Assembly: GCA_030765065.1 (NCBI GenBank)
Contig: CM060990.1
Span: forward strand, 217,535,290 to 217,599,289
Direction of reading: 5' to 3'
Length of the DNA: 64,000 bases
Origin: Deroplatys truncata
Lineage: Eukaryota > Arthropoda > Insecta > Mantodea > Mantidae
In this document: positions 1-11,447 of the stretch, piece by piece
Position numbering within the stretch: the stretch's first letter is position 1
How the letters are laid out: the number at the start of each line of letters is the position of its first letter
Notes under the pieces: generated by a model
Databases searched by the model: none
Seen by the model: only the letters and a program-made list of their open reading frames with translations
Told to the model about the DNA's origin: nothing
Translations under genes and position numbers: made by a program

Positions 1-248
1 GCCTCAGCGGAGTGTTGCTGGAGGAGGTAGAGATTGATGTTGCAGCGAGCAATGTGCGGGGCTCCGGCTTCAGCGAAGTCATGCCTGAGGAGGTTGTTGC
101 TGCAGCGGGCATGTTGCAAGGGCCCGAGCTCAAGCTTCCGCCAAAATGGACCGACGTTGCTCCAGCTGGTGAAGCTCCTGAAATAATAATAATACTAATA
201 ATAATGACAACAATAATAAAAGGAGGGGAAGAAGCTGGGGGGAGGAGG

Positions 249-590
249 AAGAATTGTGGTATAATAAAATACATTGCAAATTAAGTATAATGATTCTCAC
301 CATTCGCATGCGAGTTCGCTGCGCTCATCCTGGCTGCGGGAAGAATGTACGAGGCTGAACCTGTGTCCATCGATCCGTGGAGGTTGCCCGACTCGTCGGC
401 AAAATGTATGAATGGAATGATAGAAGTAACAATAAGAGGATAAAGAAGAAGGAAAGGAGAAGAATTGTTCTGTAATAAAAATGCACTACAGATAATGTGT
501 AAAAATTCTCACTATTTGTATGCGAGTTCGCTGCGCCCATTCTATAATGAAACACACTGCAAATAAAGCAAAAGAATTATCACCACTCAA
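249..590. repeat. Decayed short direct repeats
   Basis: The phrase GCGAGTTCGCTGCGC, preceded by a similar AT-rich stretch ending in ATTCTCAC, occurs at about 310 and about 525. A third partial AT-rich copy starts near 541. The spacing is irregular (about 215 and about 80 bp), so this is an old diverged tandem duplication. The small open frames across positions 1-600 show no recognisable protein and are not called. Confidence 0.45.
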
Positions 591-599
591 ACCCTGGCC

Positions 600-1959
600 T
601 CTAAAAAGGGTCGAGGATTGGAGTGCCTCAGCCATGGTAGGGGTCCAAATTTTCGCTAGTGCCTGGAAGGGTCCGGGAATATTCCGATAAAGCACGCTTA
701 TCGGCGCAGTCGGATCTCTCTGCAATTATCTAAGACTTGCAAGAAATGTTGCTTCTTGCAGGTTCTTATAAGCCTGCTTTAGATCGCCAGACCAGAATTC
801 TGGAAAATAAAGAATTTATGTCTTAAATTTGGCTTATATTACATTAGATAATGTTTTAAAGAAGTTTTATTAGAGAAGTGCTAGTTTAACGCATTGCATT
901 ACAAAGCATGCTTCTGTGTTTAAAGATAAGTATGCACTTATTAAAAATGTTTTGATTATGATAATAAAATAGTTTTTCTTGCTTTCGAATAGAAACATTA
1001 GCATATTCGCGTGACTGGCTTGTTATGAGCTGTCATTTAATTTCATATAACTATCATTTGAGCGGGTAGTAAAGAATAAAGAAAAACTTTGTGCATTTTA
1101 TTAGTCACTGAATAAAAAACAGATGGTTCAAAGCAACTATCTTTAGAAAATGAGATTCTTAATCATATATACTTTTACCGTTATTAGAGGGTAGCTTAAA
1201 AGCATCTATATCACAAACCATGCTTTCTTGTTTCAAGATGAGAATAACGAATTTTCACGTTCTGATGATTAGCAGATGCAACAGATCTTCGTATAGATAC
1301 AATAGCACATTTGCAGTGATATAGTCAGTATTATGATCACGTATTTAGCTCAAAATAATTATCATTACAGAGTAAACTAATGACGAAACCAAACGAAAAG
1401 GAAACACACTATGCATATTACTATCAATATATTTATTGTAAGATGAGGCAGTTACGCGTGATAAAGAAAATATATCTTTTTCAAAAGAATTTCATTTCTT
1501 TCAAAGCTTAAATATATGATATAATCTTGTATATTTATAAACCATCTTACAGTGCATGCAATACAGGACGTATTTTAAAGAAATAGAAAATGAATATCTT
1601 TTAATATTGACCACACATTTTCGCTAATTATAAGTAAGGGCTTACACCGAAGAATAATGTAGTCACAGAGCACAATTCCAAACGCACAGGTCGGATTCTT
1701 GTGAGAGACAGTGAACTTTTTGAATGAATACCATCCCCTCCAGTATAAAAATTATATGCTTGAATGAATTCTATTTTTAAAGATTTATGTTGATTGGTTC
1801 TTGAAATGAAAACCTTTCATTGGCTTGCAACATTTCTTTTCTTTGGGTTACTTTGGAAAGGGGACATAGCCTAGGGCTAGATCATATTCAGACTTGTCCA
1901 AATGTTGAAATCTGTTTTCTCAGAATTGTGCGGGTAAACATTTTTAACTGCTGTGCATT
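600..1959. other. Gene-free AT-rich stretch
   Basis: No coding, RNA or repeat feature is supported here. The sequence is AT-rich with stops in all frames. Confidence 0.5.
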
Positions 1960-2360
1960 CAGCCATAAAAGACACGAATTTCCTATTATGGGGATTTTCG
2001 TGTTTGAACAGGTCTTGTCAAGTATATATGTTTTTCTCTGAAATGTAACGTAAATATTCAATGAATTGAAAACATATTTTTCAAATAATCTTCATTCATC
2101 CCTAAAAGACACGGATTTTCTATTTAGTGGATTTCGTGTTTGTACAGGTCTTCTTAAGAGTAAATATTTGTCTCGGAAACGTAAGATAAACATTGTCAGT
2201 TGAAAATCTATTTTTTCAAAGTAATGTTCATTGATCCATAAAATACATGGATTTTCTATTTAGGAGAGTTTTTCGTGTTTGAACAGGTCTTCTTAAGTAT
2301 ATATATTTTCTCGGAAATGTGAGGTAAACATACCATCAGTTGTGTACAGTAGAAGGTTTT
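1960..2360. repeat. Tandem repeat, about 130-bp units (3 copies)
   Basis: Three consecutive diverged units begin near 1963, 2100 and 2237. Each carries ACACGAATTT or ATGGATTTTC, then TTTCGTGTTTG, CAGGTCTTC, an AT run and TCGGAAATGTGAGG or a variant. A fourth, longer copy lies at 3010-3185. On the minus strand parts read like degraded zinc-finger linkers (HISEK, CNKTFYRSQL), but the 130-bp period does not fit the 84-bp period of C2H2 finger genes. Confidence 0.6.
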
Positions 2361-3009
2361 ATTCCATTTTGTTTTCCAAGTCGATACCTGCGTGGGATGG
2401 TTGAGTGTTTTTAAAATATTAGCGTAAATATTTCTTAGAAAATGCCTTGTTATGCGTTTTCGAGGAATATTCCACACCTTTTCTAGTCATATCCAGTAGA
2501 GCGTTAAATAAATAGTATCTGAAATCTAAGAAATTTGCTTTCTCAAGGAGGCTGTTTGTGTTAAATGTGTGTCTTCTCGGAAATGAAACGGAGGGTGTTG
2601 TAGCGCTTGCAAATAATTCTTGTACTTGACAGGAATTGCTTTTGTAGAAAACCGAGAGTATGCCCTTGTTATCATGTCTAAAGATTGTCACATTTCATTT
2701 TAGGATGCTTTTGTTAAAAATAATGCCTTGTAACCCGCGGTTTATAGGTAGTCGTATGTGGTTGTCCAAACCTGTATGCACCCGTTCGATCAGATATTAT
2801 AGACAAACAAACATCTTTTAAATTATTTAAAATCAAGTCACGCGTGAAACGACATGAACCATCCATCTGCCACCAATATTATTCTTCTAAGAATTTCAGA
2901 GGTTCGCAGTGTGCCTAAACAACTATGGACATGTTGGATCTGGCTTTTCATTTGTTGTGGATATACATCATTATATGAACGACAAAGCGAATGGATTGCT
3001 CTTCTGCCG

Positions 3010-3185
3010 TTTTTCAAATAATGTACATTCATCCATAAAATACATGAATTTTCTAGTTAGGAGAGCTTTCGTGTTTGAACACGTCTTCTTAAGTATATAT
3101 ATTTTTTTCTCGGAAATGTGAGGTAAACATAACCTCAGCTGTGAACGATAGAAGGTCTTATTGCATTTTTTATGTTTTCCAAGTC
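3010..3185. repeat. Dispersed copy of the 130-bp repeat
   Basis: It matches 2220-2390 over its whole length, including CATAAAATACATG, TTCTTAAGTATATATAT, GGAAATGTGAGGTAAACAT and the trailing TTTTCCAAGTCG. It lies about 0.8 kb beyond the three-unit array in the same orientation, so it is a longer-range duplication of the last unit plus flank. Confidence 0.6.
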
Positions 3186-3512
3186 GGAAAGTGGACATGT
3201 TTTAAGGCTAGTGTAAAGAATGATTTGTGTAATCTGTAAATCGCACATGCGTGTGATTTTAAGACGAAATGAAGTGAAGGGGAGAGCGAGAGAGAGAGAA
3301 CAGCGTATTTTTTTGGAAATGTTAAAAGCATATCCTGAGAGGCTTCCAGCTTCGTATGCGGGAGCGTACTTGCCATTCTGAATCTGCTTCCCTCTCTGGC
3401 CTCGATGGTGGGGGTAGGTATACCAGAGGTTTGCCGATATGAGGTGTTCCAGTCGGGGTGAGGACCCCTAGAAGGATCGATGCAAATTTTCATGCTAACG
3501 AAAATATCCATT
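3186..3512. other. Unassigned sequence
   Basis: Contains a short GA-rich run near 3285-3300. No gene or known repeat is recognised. Confidence 0.4.
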
Positions 3513-3975
3513 TTAAATACGTTAGCGTCTTGCGTATTTTTGAAGTAATCTTTTAAGCTATCTCTGCTTTTTAGTCATGCATTTTTCATTAATCTAAGAT
3601 GTGTAATATCGTTATAAGCCTGAAAAGTTACCTCAAAGCAGAATTAGACAAGTGCTATTAATCGTAATAACTATACTCTGGTAATAATCGCTTAGTCAAG
3701 TTTTTCGATTCATCGCCAGCTATCTTTTAATGTCTAATATGTGGTGGAGAGGGTGAAATGTAGATCGAAACTTGTTATTGCCATCTTCGCCAGACAGAAG
3801 CCGGCTGGCGGTTTTTGATTACAAGGGGAAGGATTGCTGGACAGGTTAAAACCAATTCGGTGTGATAGTTATGCATATGCTAACACACATACGGCAACAA
3901 CCAGGTGCGCGAATCAATTAATATAACTTAATTATACTAATCAATCAAATACACGTGACGGAGATACCCACTTCC
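3513..3975 (+). repeat. Diverged fragment related to the giant fold-back element
   Basis: This resembles the module that is present twice in each arm of the 38-60 kb palindrome. Shared landmarks are TTAGTCATGCAT, then a GTAATAT..GTTATAAGCC stretch, ATTAATCGTAATAA, GGTAATAATCGC, ACACATACGGCAAC, AACCAGGTGCGCG and ACTAATCAATCAAA. They occur in the same order as at 58800-59060 and 59580-59800. About 140 bp of unrelated sequence (roughly 3725-3865) interrupts the match. No terminal end of the element is seen, so this is a partial old copy. Confidence 0.65.
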
Positions 3976-4085
3976 TTGCACTCGGGAGAGAGAGAGTTTT
4001 AGAAAAGTATTTGTGTGGGGCGCGTTCTTGCGAGGGTAAGCGGGCTACTTTATCGGCATCAACTCTGTACATCCTACCAAAAGAT

Positions 4086-4290
4086 GCTTAATTGGAACAA
4101 TTGTATTAATCGATCAATGGCACGCGTCAATCGATTTAGGACATTGCTACCGCAAATCCAATTCCTCTAAGGCTTTAGTGATGGGCTTCATCCTTGAAGT
4201 CATTGACGCGCAACAAATATATTAACCTACCAATGGCACGCGACCAGCCATTTAGGGTACGTGATACCGGGAATCCAAGCCACTAGAGGG
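4086..4290. repeat. Direct repeat, period about 117 bp
   Basis: CAATGGCACGCG followed by CCATTTAGG or CGATTTAGG occurs at 4114 and 4231. Similar flanks lie on both sides (TATTAATC / TATTAACC upstream; AATCCAA..CTCTAAGG / AATCCAAG..CTAGAGG downstream). Two diverged units; function unknown. Confidence 0.55.
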
Positions 4291-4489
4291 CTATATAGTC
4301 TTTGTTATCGTTTTATGCGTTTGAAGTCAATGAAACGTGTTGCACAATATACGATAATTATTTGATCGGATCAATAATTTTATTGTTTTTGAACCACCAT
4401 ATTATTCCTACTGGCACTGTTAAAATGTGAGCTGGGCAACCCATTCCAACTAAATATTAAAATATATATTACTTTAATTTGGCGAATAC

Positions 4490-5408
4490 AATTTTCTCTC
4501 TGGTCAACTTTTGCCACCAAAATTTGTGTTCGTATTGTCAGCTCGAAATGCTACACATTTCTTTTCTATTCCTAGCCCTACCAAAGTATCTGGAACAAAT
4601 GGTCGTATAGTTTCAGCACTTTTATTTGGAGTAGTTTCAATTTCGACTATCTTTGTCTGCATAGCGCCAGTTTTAGGGTCAAAATATTGTATTAAAATAG
4701 GAAATACCTTCTGGGAACCATGATTACTGCTGTCGGTACCAACCCTAAAACAAGAAATTTATTCCAGACATTGTATCGTCACGTCAACAGAATATGGTGG
4801 AAGCTTTTGGTTAATGATCACTTTGGTCTTTGTTCTTACGCACGAAACTTTCTTTGCAATATCAGAATAGCTCTATAATTTTGCATTTAGTTTAGAAGCA
4901 CAGTCCATGGATTTGTACGATGCGTGGTGATAAACAACGTGAAATGCAAGTGTTGCCTCTGCGGCTCTAACACAATATGCTGACTGTGTGGGCTGAGCAA
5001 AGAAACCTTTAATATCTGAAGTATCCTCCATTATTCGAAGAATAAGGAAGTGGAAAGTTAACAGTTAATTCAAGTGCTTTTGTTACAAACCGAAATGCCG
5101 AAACAAAACGCAAATTCAATTATGCATTGTCGTTAAGGTAAACACCTTCGATGACCGAAGTGCAAATGGAAGAGTGAGAGTAAAGTATTGCCTCGGAGTG
5201 CAAATGCTGCGTTGCCACATCTCGCGTTCAATGTTGTGATTTGAGTATGCTCTTTGACTAGCTGGTGTAACTATGTTGCCTTAGCGAGTTGCGTTGCGGC
5301 TAAAATGTAGGACATGAGAGACTTTTCAAAAATTCTCCCCGGACGCCGGGAAAATGGTTAAAATATAGGCCATGTCCAGAAATTTCCGGATGTCTGGTAG
5401 TCGTGATG
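4490..5408 (-). pseudogene. hAT transposase relic, N-terminal half
   Basis: Read on the minus strand, the stretch gives pieces typical of the long zinc-finger-associated hAT transposases of animals: AAEATLAFHVVYHHASYKSM, DIAKKVSCVRTKTKVI, GTDSSNHGSQKVFPILIQYF, GAMQTKIVEIETTPNKSAET and FRADNTNTNFGG. GTD and ADN lie where this family has catalytic-core acidic residues. At least two stops interrupt the frame, and the C-terminal half is missing. Upstream on the minus strand, 5320-5408 contains CCGGACGCCGGG and CCAGACATCCGG, which resemble the CCGGAC-rich ends of such elements, so the 5' terminus is probably near 5408. Family assignment is from memory of the conserved blocks. Confidence 0.75.
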
Positions 5409-5455
5409 TAAATGATGGCTGACTTGCTTAAGCTCATTCCGAAGCTTGCTGCTCC

Positions 5456-5540
5456 TATTTGAAATATTAGCTCAGTCGGTAATGCAGGGGATAGTAAGCA
5501 CTATGTAGTAAGTTCAAATTTTGATTACTGTAGTTTTTTC
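5456..5540 (+). repeat. tRNA-derived SINE head (relic)
   Basis: TTAGCTCAGTCGGTAATGC resembles an internal RNA polymerase III A box. AGTTCAAATTTT, about 50 bp later, resembles a degenerate B box. No cloverleaf closure is apparent, so this is a SINE head relic, not a functional tRNA. Confidence 0.5.
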
Positions 5541-5733
5541 TTTTGCTTTTCTTCCGTTTTCGTTTCTAATATGAAATCACACAGCATTTACCTTAAAATT
5601 ATCATTAAACGTTTATGGGTTTTATTGTTAATGTATGCTAAGTTTAACACACACACACACATGCAAATAATAACTTAAGCAAATTTTTCAGAAGTACATT
5701 TCGAAGAAAGGCAATTTAACAAAACCGTGCTCA

Positions 5734-5734
5734 T

Positions 5735-5765
<31 letters not shown>

Positions 5766-5775
5766 AAGAAAGTAA
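5734..5775. repeat. (GA)n microsatellite
   Basis: A perfect run of GA dinucleotides to 5760 passes into (AAAG)n. A short (AC)n lies just upstream near 5649-5660. Confidence 0.9.
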
Positions 5776-7984
5776 GAAAAGGAAACCGAAGCCTAATGCC
5801 ATACCGGCAATGTCTAATTCACCACCTTAGCTTAAAATTATGGACTTAATGCGCTTTAATTCTGAATCCTCAAAATAAAAGCGTAAAATACATTAGGCTT
5901 AAAAGTGATTGTATGTATATTTGCAAACGAATGACGTTCCCACTTCACTAATTATGAATATCCCATGTAATTGACAGAAATGTATTTTTCTTATAAATCA
6001 TACATCCTAATATAAACGCAAAAAACCTACATTTCATGTTGTGTATGTATATGTCTGACTGTATCAGCAACGTTTAAGTTATTTTGGGTTTTACATGAAT
6101 AATGTCTAGTTTGTGAATAATTAGGTAAATCTTTGGAGTGATCTTTAACCTGTAGTAAGTCAAAACAGCAGACGTTACGATAATAAAACTTTATATTAAG
6201 AAGATTCTTCTTTGAATTCTTTATTACATTTTTACTCTAGGTATTTTCTCCATTGTCTGGGTTATTTTATTATGGGGTAACAGTGTCGGTTCCAGACATT
6301 TGCCGTACTGTAGAAAAAAACTATAGATTTATTAAAGCATTGTGATTCACATCAACACTGTGAGCCGATTTTTTTAAAAGTATACCATATTCGCAATTCC
6401 AACTTTATGTTAGCATCTACATTTTTCATACTATTTTTTTACAGATACACACCGTTATGAAAATGGGAACTGTAATAAAGTTGTTACTCCAAAATTTATA
6501 TTATAAAGAAATATACATAGCCATGCATTGTGATAATTAGGTTTTACAATAAATTATATGATAATTTAAAGGATGTTAAATATTAGAATGTTATCAAGAA
6601 TAAATTGAAACTTTTGTTATATAGGAATAACTTATTTGATACAAGAATACTTTAGGTAACGATATGATGTAGTTTGTATTTTATTTAGCTGACTAAAAAT
6701 ATTGCAGCACATGCCAAATAGTGTTGTTAAATTATTGTGATTATTATCATCATCATCTTTATCATCCTAATTAAATAAAGACGTTTAAAAATCTGCAAGC
6801 TATTTCATTTTGCACTTATTGTAACCCTAAGAAACCGACGTGGGCATAATTTATCGTCAGATTAGCACATTTGTTATTGCTAATCTATTATGAATATATG
6901 TGGACATTCGGTCTAAGAACTCCGTAAATTTTAACTAGCTTTCAGAATCTGTAATTGGATTTTAAATATCTCCGAAGGTTTTCGACTTATATCAAATTAA
7001 CCAATACACGGACGTTAGGTACGAATTGGCACCGTGATTGCAATGCTATCTTTTTAACTTTACAGTTTCTCTTTTGTATAACATTAAATAATCAATTCTT
7101 GAAATTATTCGTTTGTATATTAAAGATGCTTCATATAAGTGAAATGATAAGTGTATGTCTTACTACCTTAAACGTGCCTACATACGTCTTTTCCTTGCCG
7201 AGAATCATCTCGTATTTAAACTTGCGCCTTGACTATGTGATTCAAAATGGCGGATTGGTCTGCTTGTATAATACAGCGCTCTAGGTTTAAATGAATGACA
7301 TCATTATTAGCTCAGCTAGCCCAGGGTTGCTCAATCCTGCAGAACATGCTCACTTCCCCTAAACATGTTATTTTCCCCCACCAGTGACCAAGGCAACAAG
7401 AGACAGACCTAGTAGTCAGAGGCGGATGGCACGGAGTAGTAGTACAGACGGCTCCAAATGTTTCCGTTCCAACTGTAGCGGGGTGTCTTATCAAGAGGTT
7501 ATGCCAGGTGCCTTAGCTCATACCTGTTCTACAAGGTTAGGGAATGTAATAGTGCTAAAGAAATATTATTCCAACACATTTCCCTTAGACTTGGTTGTAA
7601 GAATGTAGTAACTGTGAAAAGAAAACAGCAATAACATTACAGCACAGCGACGTAAGCAGTAAACAAACTATTTTTTAGGAATTAGAGGCATCATATCATT
7701 GTATAACAAGCAAATGTTAAAACAAAATGGTTAGTTTTAAATATTCGCTACTTTCTCTACCCATTATCAACTAACATATGTTCTTTATTTTCATGATGAA
7801 GTATGGCTTTTCCTGCATCGTGACAATAATTTAGGCCAAAAATATTTAAAGTTACAGTCTAAGTTACACTTTTCCGTATTTGGTTACATGTAAGATGCCG
7901 TAACGACAAACAGCCGCTTATCTATACCACAACTCTCTATTTTACTGTCTCTAATATTTACCTATAATAAGTAGGGAAAAGTTT
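5776..7984. other. Gene-free AT-rich stretch
   Basis: No supported gene. An open frame of 109 codons at 6955-7284 is hydrophobic and AT-driven, and resembles nothing I recognise. A GC-richer patch at about 7310-7550 stands out in composition but gives no recognisable product on either strand. Confidence 0.45.
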
Positions 7985-8885
7985 GTATTCCACCCAAAAA
8001 TTAAAAAACGAGATTCATCCGAAATACACGTTTCGAGACTCCCTGAATTCAAAGAAAGCATTTTCACTTTCTCTACTACGTAGGTACAGTAAGTAGAGCA
8101 AGCATTGTATTTCGCCCATAAATTCAATAAAGAGATTCACCGGAAATACACGCTTTGAGACCCCCTGAATCCAAAGAAAGCATTTTTACCTTCTCTACTG
8201 CATAGGTACAGGAGGTAGAAAAAGTATCGTATTCCACCCAAAATGCAATAAAGGGATTTACCGGAAATACACGTTTTGAGACTCCCTGAAACTAAATAAA
8301 GCGTTTTGACTTTTCCACTACGTAGCTAAAGGAGGTAGAGAAAGTATTATCTTCCACCCAAAAATTCAATAAAGAGATTCATCATGAATACACCTTTTGA
8401 GACCCCCTGAATCTAAAGTAAACATTTTTACTTTCCCTACTATATAGGTACAGGAGGTAGACAAAGTATTGTATTCTGCCCAAAAATTTAATAAAGAGAT
8501 TCACCGGAAATACATGTTTTGAAACTCCCTGTAAGCAAATAAAGCATTTTTACTTTCTCTACTACGCAGTTACAGTAAGTAGAGCAAGTATTGTATTCCA
8601 CCCAAAAATCCAATAGCGAGATTCACCGGAAATACACGATTTGAGACCCCCGGAAACCATAAAATGCGTTTTTATTTTTCCTACTACGTAGCTGCATTAA
8701 GTAGAGAAAGTATTGTGTTTCACCCAAAAATTAAATAAAGAGATTCACCGGAAATGCATGTTTTGGGACCTGCTGGATCCAAAGTAAGCATTTTTTAGCA
8801 TTACCACGTAGATACAGTAAGTAGAGAAAGTATTATGTTCCAACTAAAAATTCAATGTCGTAATTTCACCAGAAATCAAGTTTGC
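7985..8885. repeat. Satellite-like tandem array, about 121-bp monomers
   Basis: Seven to eight head-to-tail units. The landmark TACAGTAAGTAGAG or a variant recurs at 8085, 8207, 8327, 8449, 8571, 8693 and 8813, giving steps of 120-122 bp. Each unit contains TTCCACCCAAAAATT, AGAGATTCACCGGAAATACA, a GAGACCCCCTGAA-type block and a polypyrimidine-rich TTTCTCTACTACGTAG. Units differ by roughly 10-20 percent, so the array is not freshly expanded. Confidence 0.9.
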
Positions 8886-8923
8886 GATTCCCTGAATCAA
8901 ATGAATTTATTTTTAGAAAAGTC

Positions 8924-8925
<2 letters not shown>

Positions 8926-8963
<38 letters not shown>

Positions 8964-8966
8964 TGT
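8926..8966. repeat. (TG)n microsatellite
   Basis: About 17 perfect GT dinucleotides followed by TTGTGT. It lies between the 121-bp satellite and the left end of the transposon at 8982. Confidence 0.9.
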
Positions 8967-8981
8967 ATCCGCGAACAGCAT

Positions 8982-11447
8982 AATTGAAGACCACAGGGGA
9001 AAAGGGAGGTAAGTCAGTAAATTCGCCAAAATGAGTTAACAACGTATTCTTGTAGCGTGAGTGATGTAGATTGTGCAGACTAAATAGCAAAGCAAAAGGG
9101 GTGTTAGTCAATGAGAAATTTAGTCTTAAAGATTTAACCTACAGAGAAAGAAGGGGGTAAGTCACTTGTTTACAGCGGAAAAGAGAGACAAGCCATTTTA
9201 TAAAAGCAAAAAGCAGCGTTGGAAGTTTAGTGGTGTGTGTGTGGCAATGCTGTCTGCTGTTTAATTATTGGAGCTAGTACATTGTTGTGTTTATTGTGCA
9301 ATATAGCTATTGTGTTATGAGAAACTGTGTTTAAAAGCTAAATTTAATATTTGAATCTAAATACTAATTTGTAGTGATGGAATGTGATGAAGAATCGTGT
9401 GCTCCTTATCAAAATTGCAAGAAGAGGAAAAAACTTAGCCGTATGAAGGATGCTAACAAAAAACTCAGAGCCCAAACACATGAAACTGGAGATCATTGTA
9501 ACTGTAAGTATTGAAGTGCTTTATCATTAGTAATGCACAGCAGCAAAATATATTAATCAGTGACTTCAATATTTTGCAAAGCTGGGAGAAACAAACTTTA
9601 CATTTGGCTGCTCTAATTACATGCCACGATATCAAACAAAGGAGACCAAGTAAAGACGAAGAAGATGGTCTCCTTTGTGAAAAAAGCTTTAAATACAAGG
9701 TAAGAATTACAGATGAGACCAGTGAAAGTTTAAAGGAAATAAATGTATGCCAAAAAGCTTTTAGATCTCTACATGGTATTTCTAAAAAGAGACTTGAAAA
9801 TATCCAGAAATCTCTAAAGAAAAACACACCAATAGGCATAACAAATGTCCTACAGAAACTGAACATCTTGTTTTAGGTCACATCTCATCATTTCAAGGTC
9901 GCAAAAGTCATTATATTAGAAAGAAAACAGAAAAGATATATTTGCCCGAGGAGCTAAGAATTACTAAAATGCATAACATGTATAAAGAAAACTATCCTGA
10001 AAACAAAGTTCATATGAAACCTACCGTACCATTTTTAACACGCAGTTTAACATTTCCTTTAGTTATTCCAGAAGTGACTCCTGTCGCACCTGTGATTAAT
10101 TTGCTGCAAATAAGAAATTGCTTATGTACCGAATCCATACTGCAGATGAAAAGGGGAAAATAGAGCTAGAGAAGGAGATCAGAAAACTAGAAACTCAAAA
10201 CAAACTGCATATTTTGAGAGCTGAAACATTTTATAACCGAAAGAGAGAAGCAAGAAAAAGAAGTAGGAAGAATCATATGACTGAATCTATTTCTATGAAT
10301 TTGCAGAAAAATCTCCCCTGCTCTAATATTACTCCAAATGCCGTTTACTACAAGCGACAGTTAAGCTTGTTTTCTTTCAACATTCACCAATTGTCTAACA
10401 ACAAGACCATTTTCTATGTTTATCCTGAAATATGGGGCAGAGAAGGAGCAAATGAAGTAACATCGTTCGTTAATGAATACATTACACACACACTTAGTCC
10501 AGAAGTCCAACATTTAAATATTTTCTGTGACTCAGCTGGTGGACAAAATAAAAATTACACCCTCTTCCAATATTTGCATTATATTTTTCATGAAAGGAAA
10601 CGTCTGCAGTCAGTTTCTGTCACATTCCCAATAAGAGGGCATTCATATCTGGAATGTGACTAGGATATGGGATTGATAAAAACAAAAACCGTGACTGAAG
10701 TTCCTACAGACTGGATCGGTGTGTTCCAAAGTGCTAGAGCCAAACCTGAACCCTTCAGAGTCATTGAAGTAGATGATGGAATGATCAGAGATTGGGGAGA
10801 TTTCCTTGAGGAGTATTGCTTTAAACAATGCCCCTTTCCAACTAGGCCAATAAGGGAGTTAAAGGTCGAAGCAGGCCATCCTCGCCTCATCATTCACCTA
10901 TAACACTATAATGCAGCATGGATTTCTACAGTTGTGCGTAGGAAGCGATCAGACAGAAGTCTTGTACTACATCTGGACCATCACGAGTTCCTGCATCCTC
11001 CAAGAGCTTATGAAGGACTTCTATCCATAGCGGAAGAAACGTTCAAATATTTTCATGATTTGAAGGTTTTTTGCTCCAGAGAGGCTCAAATGTACTATAC
11101 AAACTTACCACATAAAACTAGGCAGAAGAAAAGAAGATTGACTGTAAAGTAATATGATCATATCTACATGTTAAAAGTTAAAGATTCAATTTTATTGACT
11201 TGCCTCCTTTTTCTGCAGTAAAAGTTGTCATTTGTGGCGGTTTGATTGTAAATTTTGTGTTTTCCTTAACACTAGTTTCTTCGTGTTTCAATACAAGAAT
11301 GAGGAATGTATGCTTATTTTATAATATAAATAACATATAAAGTATTCATCCACGAATAAACGCTATTAGGCTTCAAACTTTAAATTTGATATTGTGTAAA
11401 ATGTGGAAAACATGACTTACCTCCCTTTTCGCCTGGGGTCTTCAATT
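8982..11447 (+). mobile_element. DNA transposon with 35-bp terminal inverted repeats
   Basis: Left end 8982-9016 reads AATTGAAGACCACAGGGGAA followed by AAGGGAGGTAAGTCA. The reverse complement of 11413-11447 matches it with two or three mismatches. The whole element is 2466 bp and contains one gene on the plus strand. Related copies of the end motif lie just inside the left end (near 9141 and 9174: AAGAAGGGGGTAAGTCA and GGAAAAGAGAGACAAGCCA), a subterminal repeat arrangement typical of transposase-binding sites. No clear target-site duplication is visible. The superfamily cannot be fixed from sight. Confidence 0.85.
9377..11152 (+). pseudogene. Transposase (SDSCGGQNKN / DUF7869-like), broken
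   Basis: A chain of open pieces starts at ATG 9377 (MECDEESCAPYQNC). Conserved blocks of a widespread arthropod transposase-like family follow: QSWEKQTLHLAALI, VCQKAFRSLHGISKKRLENI, SHYIRKKTEKIYLPEELRI, a Cys motif SDSCRTCD near 10080, AETFYNRKREARKR, YYKRQL, then FCDSAGGQNKNYTL and PIRGHSYLECD, and a C-terminal block ending near 11152. CDSAGGQNKN and the GHS(Y/F)L..D block carry likely catalytic acidic residues. A GTAAGT at about 9504 may be a donor of a first intron, but no phase-compatible acceptor was found. A frameshift near 9830, a stop plus frameshift around 10050-10115 and a stop near 10664 show that it is dead. The DUF7869 name is from memory. Confidence 0.75.

Noticed and set aside
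6955-7284. 109-codon frame with hydrophobic segments
   Set aside because: It lies in AT-rich sequence with no recognisable domain and no neighbouring gene features, and is consistent with chance.
7985-8885. Possible CRISPR array (regular repeats)
   Set aside because: Whole 121-bp monomers are repeated without unique spacers, and the context is eukaryotic.
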